The notes under the pieces are model-generated. The model made no database searches and had not been told where the DNA came from. It saw only the letters and a list, made by a program, of their open reading frames with translations. Positions 52,549 to 61,147 of a DNA stretch of 64,000 bases are shown in pieces. The stretch's first letter is position 1. Each line of letters begins with the position of its first letter. A program made the translations under genes and the position numbers. Source of the stretch: UBA5216 sp043743335 (lineage in GTDB: Bacteria; Pseudomonadota; Gammaproteobacteria; Burkholderiales; SG8-41); NCBI GenBank assembly GCA_043743335.1, contig JAYTWR010000004.1:1-64000 (forward strand), read 5' to 3'.

Positions 52549-52920
52549 CTACTGCTTGGGAATCTTCGCATCCTTGATCACCTGCGCCCAGCGCGCCGCT
52601 TCAGCGCGCATGAAACGGTCAAATTCCTCGCGCGTGGTGGGTGAGGGCGGCATCACCAGTTCGGTCAGGCGTTGTTCCATGTCGGGCGTACGCAGTACTG
52701 CGGTGATGTCGGCATTCAGTTTGTCGAGCAGCGGTACCGGCACGGCTGCCGGTGCGCACACGCCGTACCAGGAATTGACTTCGTAGTCCGGCACGCCGGA
52801 TTCCTGCATCGTCGGCACGTTCGGCAATGGCGTTTGCCGCTGGGCGCTGGTGACGGCCAGCGCACGCAGACGACCGTTTTGCACAAATGGCATGACAAAG
52901 GGAAGGTTCGTGATATGGAC
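52549..52920 (-). pseudogene. 5'-truncated Bug/TctC receptor
   Basis: The minus strand reads ITNLPFVMPFVQNGRLRALA, VTSAQRQTPLPNVPTMQESG and on through FDRFMRAEAARWAQVIKDAK to the stop at 52549. This is the C-terminal 120 residues of a Bug protein. A stop precedes the homologous part near 52921, and the signal peptide and first two thirds are absent. It lies directly downstream of the TauD gene. Confidence 0.8.
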
Positions 52921-52959
52921 AGACTACGGCCAAGGCAGCTTGTCTGGATGACGCCGGAT

Positions 52960-53898
52960 TTACGCCACCGCGCGCTGCGCGTGCGCGACTGGTCCCACCG
53001 CGCACTGCACGTGCGCGACGGGTCCCACTGCGAGCCCCACGCCCTTGAGCGAGGTGCGCCGCAGATCGCGCCTTTCCTGCAAATCCTTGTAGCGGCGTGC
53101 GCGGTGCATGACTGTGCGGTTGTCCCACATCACCAGATCATTGACGCGCCATTCGTGGGCATAGACGAACTGCCGCTGCGTGGCATGTTCCGCCAAATCA
53201 CGGATATAGGCGCGCGCTTCAGGCACTGGCCAGCCCTGAATGCCGCCAATGTGCGCTGACAAATACAATGACTTTCGGCCATTGACCGGATCGCTGATGA
53301 CCAGCGGGTGCGACACGGGTTTCAGGCGCTCTGCGTGTTCGTCGTTCTTGATGTCAAGGCCGATTTGCGCGCGCGAATAAACAATGGAATGCTCCGCGAT
53401 TAACGTTTCAGCTTCGGCTTGATCTTCTGGCGGCAAGGCGCTCCAGGCTGCACGCATGTCGGCGAATTCCGTGTTGCCGCCGGTGGCGGGCAGCACGCGT
53501 GCATGCAGCAGCGTGTAGCCAGCACCCACTGCACGAAACGACGCATCGGAATGCCACAAGCGGTTCGCAATGGCATACATGCGCCGCGCGTCGTCGCGGG
53601 CGCGCAGGCGCTCCCGCTCATCGAGATTGGAAATGTCGCCCAATTCAATTTGCTGAAAGCGGCGCTCCTCGGGCTTTTTCATCTGGCCGGCGAGGGTGAC
53701 TTCCAGCTCGCCGAAGTTGCGCGTGAATTCAACCTGTTGTGCATCGGTGAACGGTTGATCGCGAAACACCAGCACGGCGTGCTCGTGCATGCCGGCTTCG
53801 ATGGCATCGGCCGCGCCGGGCTTCAGGGGCTGCGTAATGTCAATGCCGGATACTTCTCCGATAAAGCTGGGGTGCAGCCGGTTGATGCGTAGCGCCAT
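52960..53898 (-). CDS. TauD/TfdA-family alpha-ketoglutarate-dependent dioxygenase
   Basis: 312 residues. The iron site is WHSDAS (HxD) with the distal His in NRTVMHRARRY and a 2-oxoglutarate-binding Arg in DLRRTS. VFRDQPFTDAQQVEFTRNFG is the usual N-terminal block. After LRRTSLKG, where relatives end, about 30 extra residues (GLAVGPVAHVQCAVGPVAHA and more) come from a tandem 30-bp DNA repeat, so the C-terminus has been altered by a rearrangement. It may hydroxylate a sulphonate, an aryloxyacid or a similar acid. It is 49 bases downstream of a Bug gene, likely the same operon. Confidence 0.87.
   Translation of the reverse strand: MALRINRLHPSFIGEVSGIDITQPLKPGAADAIEAGMHEHAVLVFRDQPFTDAQQVEFTRNFGELEVTLAGQMKKPEERRFQQIELGDISNLDERERLRARDDARRMYAIANRLWHSDASFRAVGAGYTLLHARVLPATGGNTEFADMRAAWSALPPEDQAEAETLIAEHSIVYSRAQIGLDIKNDEHAERLKPVSHPLVISDPVNGRKSLYLSAHIGGIQGWPVPEARAYIRDLAEHATQRQFVYAHEWRVNDLVMWDNRTVMHRARRYKDLQERRDLRRTSLKGVGLAVGPVAHVQCAVGPVAHAQRAVA
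52969..53028 (+). repeat. 30-bp imperfect tandem duplication
   Basis: Two head-to-tail units, each ending GTGCGCGACNGGTCCCAC, encode the repeated AVGPVAH at the TauD C-terminus. It marks the junction with the truncated Bug gene. Confidence 0.7.
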
Positions 53899-53947
53899 GA
53901 TGCGTCTCCTCAGGTGATGACCTCAAAGGGGGCTGCCGGGCAGGGAA

Positions 53948-54919
53948 TTAATCGATCACCGCGCCCGACGCCTTGATCGTCGGCAGCCATTTTGCAATAT
54001 CCGCCTTGGTCAATGCGGTGAATTCCGCCGGTCCGCGAAAGGTGGGCGGCGTGCCGATTTTCAGGTAACGCTCGCGCACGTCGGGCCGCTCCAGCCCGCG
54101 TTTGATGACTTCGGCGAGGCGCGCCACGACCGGTTGGGGAATGTGAGCCGGGCCGCATACGCCTTGCCACAGCACGGATTCGATTTCTGGAAAGCCCGCC
54201 TCGCGCATAGTCGGCAGGTTGGGCAACTCGGCCTGGCGGGCGGGGCCGGTGGTGGCGAGCAGCCGCAGCCTTGGCCCGATGTTGACCGTGGCGTGCAAGC
54301 CAAACAAAAGCTGGGTTTCGCCCGCGGCGAGTTCCGGCACACCCGAGCCTTTATACGGCACGTGCGTCATGCCGAGATTGGCGACCTGATTGAAGCGTTC
54401 GGCCAACAAATGCGAACTGCCGCCGACGCCCGGTGAGGCGTAATACACCTTGCCGCTGTTGGCCTTGGCCCACGCCGCAAACTCCTTCATCGAGGTGGGC
54501 GGAATCTGCGCCGGTACGGCCGCGATCAAATAGCTCTCGACCACTTGCGCGATGGCCGTGAAGTCTTTGATGGGATCGTACGGCAACTGGCGCATCACAA
54601 ACGGGCCGGTGACATGCGAACTGGTGGTGCACATGAACAGCGTATAGCCGTCGGCCGTGGCCTTGACCAAATCGCGCGCGGCCACAATGCTGGCGAGCCC
54701 CGGCCGGTTTTCAACCACCACCGGTTGGCCCAGTGCCTCAGACAAAAATTGCGCGACGATACGTCCGGAAACATCGACACCGCTGCCGGCGATGAAGCCC
54801 ACCACGATACGCAGCGGTTTGGTGGGAAATTTCTGCGCGACCGCAGGGCTGGTGGCGCAGGCCATTGCCGTTGCAACTGCAACTGCAACTGTGGCCAGTC
54901 GAACAAAGCGTGTCAGCAT
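53948..54919 (-). CDS. Bug/TctC-family solute-binding receptor
   Basis: 323 residues. The signal peptide (MLTRFVRLATVAVAVATAMA, ending TSPAVAQ) is partly encoded by a hexanucleotide-like GCAACT repeat. The mature start FPTKPLRIVVGFIAGSGVDV has the unusual ligand loop AGSGVD instead of PGGxxD. VVVENRPGLASIVAARDLVK and HVPYKGSGVPELAAGETQ follow. It precedes the TauD gene, so its ligand may be the dioxygenase substrate (inference). AGGAGAACC stands at the ribosome-site position. Confidence 0.88.
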   Translation of the reverse strand: MLTRFVRLATVAVAVATAMACATSPAVAQKFPTKPLRIVVGFIAGSGVDVSGRIVAQFLSEALGQPVVVENRPGLASIVAARDLVKATADGYTLFMCTTSSHVTGPFVMRQLPYDPIKDFTAIAQVVESYLIAAVPAQIPPTSMKEFAAWAKANSGKVYYASPGVGGSSHLLAERFNQVANLGMTHVPYKGSGVPELAAGETQLLFGLHATVNIGPRLRLLATTGPARQAELPNLPTMREAGFPEIESVLWQGVCGPAHIPQPVVARLAEVIKRGLERPDVRERYLKIGTPPTFRGPAEFTALTKADIAKWLPTIKASGAVID

Positions 54920-54996
54920 GGTTCTCCTCGGGTTGCGCCGTAATCCGCGCGCAGGTGTGTGGCTAAATGCTACGCGCGGTCAGGGAATTCGGCAAA

Positions 54997-55025
54997 CTCA
55001 CTGCGCACCTCACTGCGCACCTCAC
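54997..55025 (+). repeat. 12-bp tandem duplication
   Basis: CTCACTGCGCAC twice, then CTCAC, in the 345-base non-coding gap upstream of the Bug gene at 54919. Apart from this and the AT-rich motif, the gap shows only a short minus-strand open frame (55159-55264, reading LRYGATRRTQAALRSLALMM) that might be the tail of a lost gene. Confidence 0.55.
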
Positions 55026-55083
55026 CGAATCATGCAACGTGCGTGGCAGGTGCTGCTGATGGCCAGTGATGATGCTTAAAAAT

Positions 55084-55106
55084 ACTCAATAAAATCAATT
55101 AGTTAC
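55084..55106 (+). repeat. AT-rich 16-mer motif, copy 15
   Basis: Perfect core AAAATCAATTAGTTAC preceded by CTCAAT, in the gap between two Bug genes. Confidence 0.9.
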
Positions 55107-55264
55107 AGTGATATAGCTGGGACGGCGCAAGCAACGGCTACTGGCACCTGAGCGGCGTTCAATGTTGTAGCGCCTTGTCTATACGCGGTTTAACTTCACC
55201 CATCATGAGCGCCAGCGAGCGCAGCGCGGCCTGTGTGCGTCGTGTCGCGCCGTAGCGCAGCGTG

Positions 55265-56230
55265 CTACTCGGCACGCATACCCGTAGCTTTGACCACGAG
55301 GCTCCACTTCTTGATTTCGGCGCGCACATAGTCGGTGAAGCGCTCCGGCGTCATGAAAAAAATGTTCGCGCCCAGCGCATGAAAGCGCTCTTTAACCTCG
55401 GGCGAGTTCAGCACTTTGTCGATTTCACGGCTCAAGCGCGCGACGATGTCTTTCGGCGCGCCCGCTGGCATCACCATGCCGTACCAAATGGTGCTTTCAT
55501 AACCGGGCAGGCCCGCCTCGGCGATGGTCGGCACGTCGGGCATGCTGGGGGAGCGCTCCGCCGATGTGACGCCCAAGGGGCGCAGTCTGCCGGCTTTCAG
55601 ATGAGGAGACACCGAAACGATAGTGGCGAATATCAACGCGACTTGGCCGCTCGCCACATCTACCATGGCGGGGCCGCCGCCTTTGTAGGGGATATGGGTC
55701 ATTTTTATTTTGGCGAGGTAGCTGAACAGCTCGGCGGTGAAATGATTGGCGCTGCCGAGTCCGGCTGACGCATAGGTTAGTTTGCCGCCTTCACTGCCGG
55801 CCAGCGCAATCAGCTCGGTGACGGATTTCGCCGGCACGGCGGGATTCACCACCAGCACATTAGGCATCGACACAAAATTGGCGACATAGGTGAAATCGCG
55901 CATCGAGTCATACGGCAGATTCTTGTAGGTGCTGGGATTAACCGCCATGGTGCTGGTAGCCGCCAGCATCATGGTGTACCCGTCGGCTGGCGTGCGCGCG
56001 ATCATGCCCGCAGCAGCCGAGCCGGACGCCGCCGGGCGATTGTCGATCACGATGGGTTGCTTCAGGGCTTCACTTAGGCGCGTGCAAACAATGCGCGACA
56101 CCACATCCGACGCGCCGCCGGGGGCAAAGCCGAGCACAAAGCGTATGGGTTTGCTGGGGTATGCCTGGGCTGCGGCATGCCCGGTAACGCAGACCATGCA
56201 CCCCATAAACAGTTTGCGTAGAAGTGTCAT
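55265..56230 (-). CDS. Bug/TctC-family solute-binding receptor
   Basis: 321 residues with a clear leader MTLLRKLFMGCMVCVTGHAA, then AQAYPSKPIRFVLGFAPGGA. VIDNRPAASGSAAAGMIART, DGYTMMLAATSTM and HIPYKGGGPAMVDV are intact. The ATG (56230) is part of a perfect AT-rich motif copy, and no Shine-Dalgarno precedes it. A relic of another Bug gene lies immediately upstream on the same strand. Ligand unknown. Confidence 0.88.
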   Translation of the reverse strand: MTLLRKLFMGCMVCVTGHAAAQAYPSKPIRFVLGFAPGGASDVVSRIVCTRLSEALKQPIVIDNRPAASGSAAAGMIARTPADGYTMMLAATSTMAVNPSTYKNLPYDSMRDFTYVANFVSMPNVLVVNPAVPAKSVTELIALAGSEGGKLTYASAGLGSANHFTAELFSYLAKIKMTHIPYKGGGPAMVDVASGQVALIFATIVSVSPHLKAGRLRPLGVTSAERSPSMPDVPTIAEAGLPGYESTIWYGMVMPAGAPKDIVARLSREIDKVLNSPEVKERFHALGANIFFMTPERFTDYVRAEIKKWSLVVKATGMRAE

Positions 56231-56250
56231 AACTAATTGATTTTATTGAG
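56228..56250 (-). repeat. AT-rich 16-mer motif, copy 16
   Basis: Minus-strand CTCAAT plus AAAATCAATTAGTTAT; its last AT and the next G form the start codon of the Bug gene. Confidence 0.9.
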
Positions 56251-56263
56251 TAATTTATGCATC

Positions 56264-56472
56264 ACTTTGCCAGCCCCAAATCGCGCAACAGCTTGCCTGT
56301 GACTTCGCGCTCGGCATCCAGCTCGCGCTTGAGCTGCGCAGAATCTGCGTAGGCGTCTGCCCAGCCTTGTTGCGCCAGCACTTTTTTCCAAGCGGCGCGT
56401 GGAGTACGCAGCGTGTGTGGTAGTCACCGCCAGAAGCAGCGCGATCACGGTGAACCATTGCAGACGTGGCAT
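56264..56472 (-). pseudogene. internally deleted Bug/TctC receptor
   Basis: ATG 56472 encodes a signal peptide (MPRLQWFTVIALLLAVTTTH, then A). In a shifted frame this is followed by AAWKKVLAQQGWADAYADSA, QLKRELDAEREVTGKLLRDL and GLAK with a stop at 56264. That tail is the C-terminus of the WxKVL...LGLAK branch of the family. The ligand-binding body of about 230 residues is missing. Confidence 0.72.
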
Positions 56473-56686
56473 GCGTGAATCTCGCTTTCGAGGCACGGGT
56501 CGTTGGGGGCAGGGGTGGGGCGTCACCGGCATGCTACGCCAATTCCATTTAACCGTGCAGCGCGAGCTGCATCGTGCAGTAGTGCTGCTGGGTTCAAAGC
56601 AGTATATTGGGTGCGTGCGTGCGGGCCTGCTGTCGGGGCGGCGTGCAGCGGCGGGTTTTCAATGGCAGGCTTATCGTGGGGATCGT

Positions 56687-57751
56687 ATGGCGGATCTGAA
56701 AGCATTGCGGCTGGCGGTGATCGGCGCTGGCGCGGTGGGCGGCTATGTCGGCGGCCAACTGGCGCGCGCGGGGTATCGGGTGGCATTGGTCGATGCGTGG
56801 GCCGCACACGTGGAGCAGATCCGGGCCCATGGCATACGCTTGACTGATCCGCTGGGTTCGGTGCTCATTCCAGCCGAAGCGATGCACTTGCATCAGGTGC
56901 AGTCGTTTATTCGCGATCCGGTGGATATCGCCTTTGTGTGCACCAAATCCTACGACACTGCTTGGAGCGCGCAGATGATCAAACCGTATCTGCGTGACAA
57001 CGGCTGCGTGGTGTCTGTGCAAAACAGTTTGAACGAGCATGAAATCGCGGCAATTGTCGGGGCCGATCGCACACTGGGCTGCATTGCCAGCACCATCAGC
57101 GTCAGCGCCACCGGGCCGGGCGTTATTGAGCGGGCGCGTACGCCGGGCGGTGAGGCCTATACGGTGTTTCGCGTGGGCGAAATGCACGGACGGGTAACGC
57201 CGCGCGCTTTGCAGGTAGCGGAAATTCTCTCGGCGGTGGACAGCGCCAAAGTAACCACCAATCTGTGGGGCGAACGCTGGGCGAAGCTGGTCACCAACTC
57301 GATGCATCACGGCATTCTGGGTGTTACCGGCATACACGATCATCAATTGATGCAGGGTACGCAGACGCGCTTGCTGGCGATCCGCTGTGCCGGCGAGGCC
57401 ATTCGCGTGGCGCAAGCGCTGGGACACGATCTCGAACCCATATTGCGCATGCCGCCGCTGTTGTGGTGCGCCGCTGCGGATGGAAATGCCGCAGCGCTGA
57501 GCGAGATTGAAGCGGGCTGGCGCAAGTGGATGGCGCGTTCGCACGAGCCGCACTACGGCTCGGTGGGACACGATTTAGTGAAGGGGCGTCGCACTGAAAT
57601 TGATTACACCTGCGGCTATGTGGCGGCCATGGGCGAGCAAACCGGGCAACCGGCCCCCACGCAGGCACGCTTGACGGCCATGGTCAAGCAGGTGGAGCGC
57701 GGCGAGCTACAACGCACGCTGGCGAATCTCGCCGTTTTTGAAAGATCGTAG
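56687..57751 (+). CDS. ketopantoate reductase-family dehydrogenase, first of a pair
   Basis: 354 residues from ATG 56687 (MADLKALRLAVIGAGAVGGY). The NADP loop is GAGAVGGYVGGQLARAG. The catalytic Lys is expected in the C-terminal-domain start WGERWAKLVTNSM. It belongs to the PanE/ApbA superfamily, reducing 2-oxo acids such as ketopantoate. Longer than typical PanE (about 300). It is followed two bases later by a paralogue of identical length. The frame upstream of 56687 is open but overlaps the Bug relic and has no domain. Confidence 0.85.
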   Translation: MADLKALRLAVIGAGAVGGYVGGQLARAGYRVALVDAWAAHVEQIRAHGIRLTDPLGSVLIPAEAMHLHQVQSFIRDPVDIAFVCTKSYDTAWSAQMIKPYLRDNGCVVSVQNSLNEHEIAAIVGADRTLGCIASTISVSATGPGVIERARTPGGEAYTVFRVGEMHGRVTPRALQVAEILSAVDSAKVTTNLWGERWAKLVTNSMHHGILGVTGIHDHQLMQGTQTRLLAIRCAGEAIRVAQALGHDLEPILRMPPLLWCAAADGNAAALSEIEAGWRKWMARSHEPHYGSVGHDLVKGRRTEIDYTCGYVAAMGEQTGQPAPTQARLTAMVKQVERGELQRTLANLAVFERS

Positions 57752-57753
57752 CC

Positions 57754-58818
57754 ATGGGCAAACAGGGTAAACACATTGTATTCGTGGGCGCAGGCGCGGT
57801 GGGCGGCTATGTGGGCGCGCATCTGGCGCGCGCGGGTGAGGATATTGCGCTGGTTGATCCGTGGGCGGAGCACGTAGACGCCATCAACCGTGACGGCATG
57901 CGCCTCGGCGGTTCGCAAGGCGAACATGTGGTGCGCGTCAAAGCCCTGCATGTGCATGAAGTGCAAAGCTTTGTGCGCAAGCCGATTGATATCGCCATCA
58001 TCAGTACCAAGTCGTACGACACCGAATGGGCCGCGCGCATGATCCGGCAATACCTGACGCCGCAGGGATACCTTGTGTCCATGCAAAACGGCGTGAACGA
58101 GGAGCGCATCGCGAGCGTGGCAGGCTGGGGCAAGACAGTGGGCTGCATTGTCAGCACCATCAGCGTGAATTGCTTCAAGCCGGGACACATCAGTCGCTAC
58201 CAAGAGGCGGGCGGTGCCAAACGCACGGTGTTTGGTGTGGGCGAAGTGCATGGCAGAGTGACAGCGCGCGCCACAGAATTGGCGGCGATACTTGGCGCTG
58301 TGGATACCGCCAAGGTCACCGCAAACCTGTGGGGCGAGCGCTGGACCAAGCTCACGGCCAACACCATCACCCACGGCGTGCTCGGCGCAACGGGTCTGGA
58401 TAACCGTGCGGTGTACGTGGAGCGCGGCCAAGTGCATCGCATCGGTGTGCAGTTGGCTGCCGAAGCCATTGCTGTCGGGCGCGCGCAAGGCTACCAATTG
58501 GGCACAGTGCTCGGCATTGCGCCGGACGCATGGCTAGCGGCGGCGCTGCGCGAACCCGCTGCGCTGAAAACGGTGCAGGACGGATTGACGGCGTGGATGG
58601 CTACGTTGCTGGAACCTTCGCATTCGTCGGTGGGGCGTGATGTCGCGCGAGGACGACGCTCGGAAATTGATTTCACCAATGGGCTGGTGGCGCAGAAGGG
58701 CGCAGAAACTGGCGTGCCTGCGCCCACACACGCAGCGCTGACCGCGCTGGTACGACGCATTGATCGCGGCGAACTGAAGCCGGATCCGCAGCATATTGAC
58801 GGCTTGATGCCGACGTGA
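57754..58818 (+). CDS. ketopantoate reductase-family dehydrogenase, second of a pair
   Basis: 354 residues, beginning MGKQGKHIVFVGAGAVGGYV. It aligns with the preceding gene along its whole length without major gaps (KSYDT, GCI.STISV, VDTAKVTANLWGERW and the RRSEIDFTNGLVA end), so the two arose by tandem duplication and have diverged to perhaps half identity. The pair may form a heteromeric enzyme or act on two related 2-oxo acids. Followed by the CoA transferase after 20 bases, so one operon is likely. Confidence 0.85.
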   Translation: MGKQGKHIVFVGAGAVGGYVGAHLARAGEDIALVDPWAEHVDAINRDGMRLGGSQGEHVVRVKALHVHEVQSFVRKPIDIAIISTKSYDTEWAARMIRQYLTPQGYLVSMQNGVNEERIASVAGWGKTVGCIVSTISVNCFKPGHISRYQEAGGAKRTVFGVGEVHGRVTARATELAAILGAVDTAKVTANLWGERWTKLTANTITHGVLGATGLDNRAVYVERGQVHRIGVQLAAEAIAVGRAQGYQLGTVLGIAPDAWLAAALREPAALKTVQDGLTAWMATLLEPSHSSVGRDVARGRRSEIDFTNGLVAQKGAETGVPAPTHAALTALVRRIDRGELKPDPQHIDGLMPT

Positions 58819-58838
58819 AAACCGTAAAAGGATAAAAA

Positions 58839-59984
58839 ATGAAAGGCTGTCTCGATGGCATACGGGTGTTGGAGCTGGCGCGCTTTCAGGCGGGGCCGCG
58901 CGCGGGAATGATTTTGTCAGACCTTGGCGCAGAGGTGATCAAAATCGAAAAATTCGGCGGTGAAGAAACGCGTCAATCCGCACCCATCGTGCGCGGACAC
59001 AGCGTGTATTTCAGCGTCTACAATCGCGGCAAAAAAAGCCTGTGCTTGGATTTGCGCAAGGCCGAAGGCAAGGCGGTTTTCTGCGATCTGTTGAAGACGG
59101 CGGATTTTGTGATTGAGAATTTTCGTCCCGGCACGATTGAGGCCATGGGCCTTGGCTACGACGAACTGATTAAGGTTAAGCCGGACATTATTCTCGTGCG
59201 CTGCAGCGGCTTTGGCCAGACGGGGCCGTATAAAGACCGGCCGTCGTTTGATCCGCTGGGGCAGGCCATGAGCGGGCTGATGTCGCTCACCGGCAAGCCG
59301 CTCGGTCGGCCTGTGGGTACGGCGTTTTCACTGGTGGATCGCACCACGGCGCTGCACGCCACCATCGGCGCGCTGGGCGCGTTGCGGCATCGCGATCAAA
59401 CGGGCGAGGGGCAGATTATCGACGTGTGCCTGCTTGATTCGGCGATGACCATGGTGGAAATCCCCGCGTGCTACTACCTCGACAGCGGCGAAGAAGGCGG
59501 CGAGTCGGGCCGGCTGCCGTATCAGACCAACAACGGCTGGGTGGTGGTGACGGGCGGTGTGACGACCAAGCTGACGCAGCGCCTTGCGGCGGTGATCGGG
59601 CAGGATACGTCGATGCCGCAAGGCGCAGGCGGCTCGCTGTTCGGCCACAACAATCCCGTGCTCACTGCATGGTGCCTCAAGCACAGCACAGCGGATATCT
59701 GCGAAAAGCTGCTGGAAATCGGCATACCGGTGGCACCGGTGTTGTCGATCCCCGACGTGGTAAAAGACCCGCACCTGTGGGCGCGCGAGATGCTGGTGAA
59801 AGTGCAGGACGCGCAAGCTGGCGAAATCCATGTGCCGGGTTTGAGCATCAAGCTCTCCAAAACGCCGGGGCGCTTGGGGCCGGTGCCGACAGCGGGGCAG
59901 CATACGGCAGCGTTGCTGGCGGCGTTGCCGGGCTACGATGCGGCGAAGGTGGCGCAATTGCGAGCGGCTGGGGTGGTTGAATAA
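58839..59984 (+). CDS. CaiB/BaiF-type CoA transferase
   Basis: 381 residues of the class III CoA transferases. MKGCLDGIRVLELARFQAGPRAGMILSDLGAEVIKIE, NRGKKSLCLDLRKAEGKAVF, ENFRPGTIEAMGLGYDEL and RCSGFGQTGPYKDRPSFDPL are standard. The conserved Asp of the active site is expected in the LVDRTTALHATIGAL segment. It moves CoA between organic acids. With the two reductases upstream and a Bug receptor downstream, it fits an uptake-activation-oxidation route for a 2-oxo or hydroxyacid (inference). Confidence 0.9.
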   Translation: MKGCLDGIRVLELARFQAGPRAGMILSDLGAEVIKIEKFGGEETRQSAPIVRGHSVYFSVYNRGKKSLCLDLRKAEGKAVFCDLLKTADFVIENFRPGTIEAMGLGYDELIKVKPDIILVRCSGFGQTGPYKDRPSFDPLGQAMSGLMSLTGKPLGRPVGTAFSLVDRTTALHATIGALGALRHRDQTGEGQIIDVCLLDSAMTMVEIPACYYLDSGEEGGESGRLPYQTNNGWVVVTGGVTTKLTQRLAAVIGQDTSMPQGAGGSLFGHNNPVLTAWCLKHSTADICEKLLEIGIPVAPVLSIPDVVKDPHLWAREMLVKVQDAQAGEIHVPGLSIKLSKTPGRLGPVPTAGQHTAALLAALPGYDAAKVAQLRAAGVVE

Positions 59985-59997
59985 TAGTTACTAAAAT

Positions 59998-60020
59998 ATT
60001 CAATAAAATCAATTAGTTAC
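59998..60020 (+). repeat. AT-rich 16-mer motif, copy 17
   Basis: Perfect core AAAATCAATTAGTTAC preceded by TTCAAT, ending three bases before the ATG of the following Bug gene. Confidence 0.92.
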
Positions 60021-60023
60021 ATC

Positions 60024-61022
60024 ATGTTTAGCCAACAGAAATTGCGTTGCGACGTGCTCGTCATCGCCATCGCCATCGCCATCATTATCGTACTCGCTAT
60101 GGCCATGCCCGCCGCAGCGCAAGGTTTTCCCCGCGGCCCCATGCGCATCATCTCGCCGTTCCCACCGGGCGGCGGCACCGACACGCTGGCGCGGGTGGTT
60201 GCGCAACGCCTGAGCGAGCGCCACGGTCAGCCGGCGGTGGTGGATAACCGCGTGGGCGGCAACGGTACTATCGGCACGGCGTATGCGGCCAAAGCGGCGG
60301 GCGATGGGCTGACGATGGTGATTGTGCCGGCGGGCCACGCGGCGAATCCGGCGTTGTATAAAAACTTGCCGTACGATCAGGCGCGTGATCTCGCGCCGGT
60401 GAGCTTGCTGGCGTCGGGCGCGCTGGTGCTGGTGATTAACCCTGCACTGCCGGTGGTTAGCGTGAAGGAACTGATTGCGCTCGCACGCCAACGCCCAGGC
60501 GAACTCAACTTCGGCACGCCGGGCAGCGGCGCGTTGCCGCATTTGTCGGCGGAATTGTTTACGCATATGGCCGGTATACGCATGACGCACGTGCCGTACA
60601 AAGGCCCGGCTGCTGCAGTGGTGGATTTAATCAGCGGGCAAGTGCCGGTTTACTTTATGAACGTCACCGGGGCGATTCCGCTGGTGGCGCATAAAAAGCT
60701 GCGCGCGCTGGGCGTCACCACACCGCGCCGCACTGAGGTTGCGCCGGACATACCGTCAATCGCGGAAAGTGGGTTGGCCGGTTTTGACATGACCAACTGG
60801 TACGGCATGCTTGTGCCCGGCACCACACCGCCGGAGGTCATTGCCGCACTCAACGCCGAGATGGTGCGAATACTGGCCTTGCCCGACACGCGCAAAGGGC
60901 TGGCCGCAACGGGCATGGTGGTCGAAGGCGGCAGCGCGCAACAGTTCGACGCTTTTTTGAAGACCGAGACGGCGAAATTCGCGCGGATTATTCAGGCGGC
61001 AGGCGTCAAAGCTGCGCTGTAG
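60024..61022 (+). CDS. Bug/TctC-family solute-binding receptor
   Basis: 332 residues. The leader MFSQQKLRCDVLVIAIAIAI followed by IIVLAMAMPAAAQ contains an Ala-Ile run from an ATCGCC repeat. FPRGPMRIISPFPPGGGTDT, VVDNRVGGNGTIGTAYAAKA and HVPYKGPAAAVVDLISG mark the family. The ATG is preceded by the AT-rich motif rather than a Shine-Dalgarno. It is the last gene of the reductase-reductase-CoA transferase-receptor series, 40 bases after the CoA transferase. Confidence 0.88.
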   Translation: MFSQQKLRCDVLVIAIAIAIIIVLAMAMPAAAQGFPRGPMRIISPFPPGGGTDTLARVVAQRLSERHGQPAVVDNRVGGNGTIGTAYAAKAAGDGLTMVIVPAGHAANPALYKNLPYDQARDLAPVSLLASGALVLVINPALPVVSVKELIALARQRPGELNFGTPGSGALPHLSAELFTHMAGIRMTHVPYKGPAAAVVDLISGQVPVYFMNVTGAIPLVAHKKLRALGVTTPRRTEVAPDIPSIAESGLAGFDMTNWYGMLVPGTTPPEVIAALNAEMVRILALPDTRKGLAATGMVVEGGSAQQFDAFLKTETAKFARIIQAAGVKAAL

Positions 61023-61147
61023 TTTTGCAGCGGCGACCGACACACGGTGTGGTCGTCTGGTGACGGTCAGGGCGTGTTTCCAGTATAGTAAACGCCGAAC
61101 TTCAACTTGCCTGTCACACACGCAATCCAAACCATCAGGAGCATCGC

